A DNA stretch of 64,000 nucleotides from Cymodocea nodosa (taxonomy: Eukaryota; Streptophyta; Magnoliopsida; Alismatales; Cymodoceaceae): NCBI GenBank assembly GCA_036874045.1, contig JAZBRI010000009.1, positions 2,790,001 through 2,854,000 on the forward strand, given 5' to 3'. The notes beneath the pieces were generated by a model that was given only the letters and a program-made list of their open reading frames with translations, had not been told where the DNA came from and ran no database searches. Below are positions 62,898 to 64,000 of the stretch, piece by piece (within the stretch, counting starts at the first letter, position 1; each line of letters begins with the position of its first letter). The position numbers and the translations under genes are program-made.

Positions 62898-64000
62898 CTG
62901 TGATAAGGCAATACAGAAACAAGAACAAAAAGTCAACAAATAAAGTAATGAGAACCTCACATCTTCTAGTTTAAACCATCTTACATATTTAATCTCTTAT
63001 AATACAACTAAATAATATAAGAATATTAGAAGAGAAACACAAAAATAAATGGAAGAAATCTATAATGGCCCTTAAAGTTTATAAATTGTAACTTTTTGAT
63101 TCCCAATCTTTATAATAAGATGAATAGTGAGAATAACAGGGACAAAAATTGGTTTCCAAAAATGTGGTACAATAGTAACAAGTGTTGGAGCATTGTGAAA
63201 TAGGTTAAAATATTATCACAAAGCAACAAATAATCTAACTAACTTCGTTTGGTTTTTGGAACTTGCTGGTCTTGATTTACATGGACCATTTGATTATTTC
63301 CAGAAATATTAATATATGATCACCATCCATAACCAATGCTTAATACACAGACTAATATCTAACCCAAATTGTCAACAATTTTTTCAATTTTTGACCTGTC
63401 ACCAATTTTTTGGTTAACGTTGCAGACAATGATCACATGGTGTTAACGTACATCTATGAATATTTTCACAACACCAACAACGGGAGATCTACTTAATCTC
63501 TTGTCAAAATAGCTGTATGCTTCTACAGATTATCAATTTTCATTTGAGTCAAACTGTGGTATGGTTGAAACTGTGTAGATAGGTCTTTTCTTGGATTGGA
63601 AACTAAAATTGATATGCGAATCATGTGATATTTCAGGTTATGCATTTAGCATTCCTTGAACATGCACATTGAAAGAGGTACATTGGCTACATCTGCTAGC
63701 CCCAGCATGGATATAAAACAAGTCAAATTTACAAGTACTGCAACTGAGTTTTTTGGCAAAATTTATTTATCCTTGGTGAAATTAATATTTTAAAAAATCA
63801 GAATTATGGAATGGGATCTTTTCAGTCACATTTAAGTATGTAAAAGAGTAAAAGTTTCCTTTCACCACCTCGGCAGATAAGTGCATCATGTCAACCTATC
63901 AAATTTACTAGTACTTGGTGGTGGCTGCAGTTAGGTTTTCTTCATGTGAAATTAATATTTATAACAAAAGGAATAAGAATTCGATTTTTCTAGATATGCA
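62898..64000 (-). other. KEA intron running off the window
   Basis: The exon starting at 62897 has a CACAG acceptor and begins with the last base of a split codon, so another exon must precede it. None of the expected upstream KEA segments (such as DCAVGLLFALLPVLGG) is seen up to 64000, so the intron is at least 1.1 kb. Confidence 0.65.

Overview
This is AT-rich nuclear DNA of a flowering plant, probably a eudicot. Two split host genes with plant-type introns lie at the right end. The rest is a deep nest of LTR retrotransposons of types common in plants: Athila-like Ty3/gypsy with a tRNA-Asp primer site, and SIRE/Maximus-like Ty1/copia with a tRNA-Met primer site. The species cannot be told from the sequence alone.

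Layout, left to right. 1-1520: diverged 3' noncoding remnant of an Athila-like element. About 1570-8965: SIRE-like copia 'Copia-1' (minus strand) with its 5' LTR at 7183-8965. 8966-9360: piece of an Athila-family LTR. About 9365-12770: a second, unrelated, decayed copia, 'Copia-3' (minus). 12776-14289: very decayed Ty3/gypsy piece (plus). 14290-49241: Athila-like element 'B' (minus, about 16 kb of its own DNA). B carries inside its 3' LTR a younger full-length relative 'A' (15876-32833, plus, about 17 kb), and inside its F-box gene a solo LTR 'D' (35677-37677). 49242-49690: 3' stub of another family member, 'E'. 49690-51631: front end and 5' LTR of a second SIRE-like copia, 'Copia-2'. 51632-64000: host DNA, with a mitochondrial ATP synthase subunit g gene (two exons, 4-kb intron) and the last eight exons of a K+ efflux antiporter gene of the KEA4/5/6 type. 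Both genes are on the minus strand.

The most interesting object is the A/B family. Both copies have the same odd order: LTR, primer site, nucleocapsid zinc knuckle, protease, RT, RNase H, integrase, plant-transposon ORF, capsid-type gag, F-box gene, polypurine tract, LTR. The capsid part of gag sits about 4 kb downstream of integrase, split from its zinc knuckle. It is followed by a captured F-box gene that is open over its full length in A. In both copies a TATA box and a splice donor precede gag and a strong splice acceptor precedes the F-box start, which suggests a separate spliced transcription unit. Palindromic units built on CGTTGAGTTA/TAACTCAACG fill the spacers and LTRs and also occur in the LTRs of the unrelated copia. 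The copia and gypsy LTRs also share a stretch of about 100-300 bp in the same element sense.

All retroelements are treated as fossils: pol is broken in every copy. All percentages and ages are by-eye estimates.
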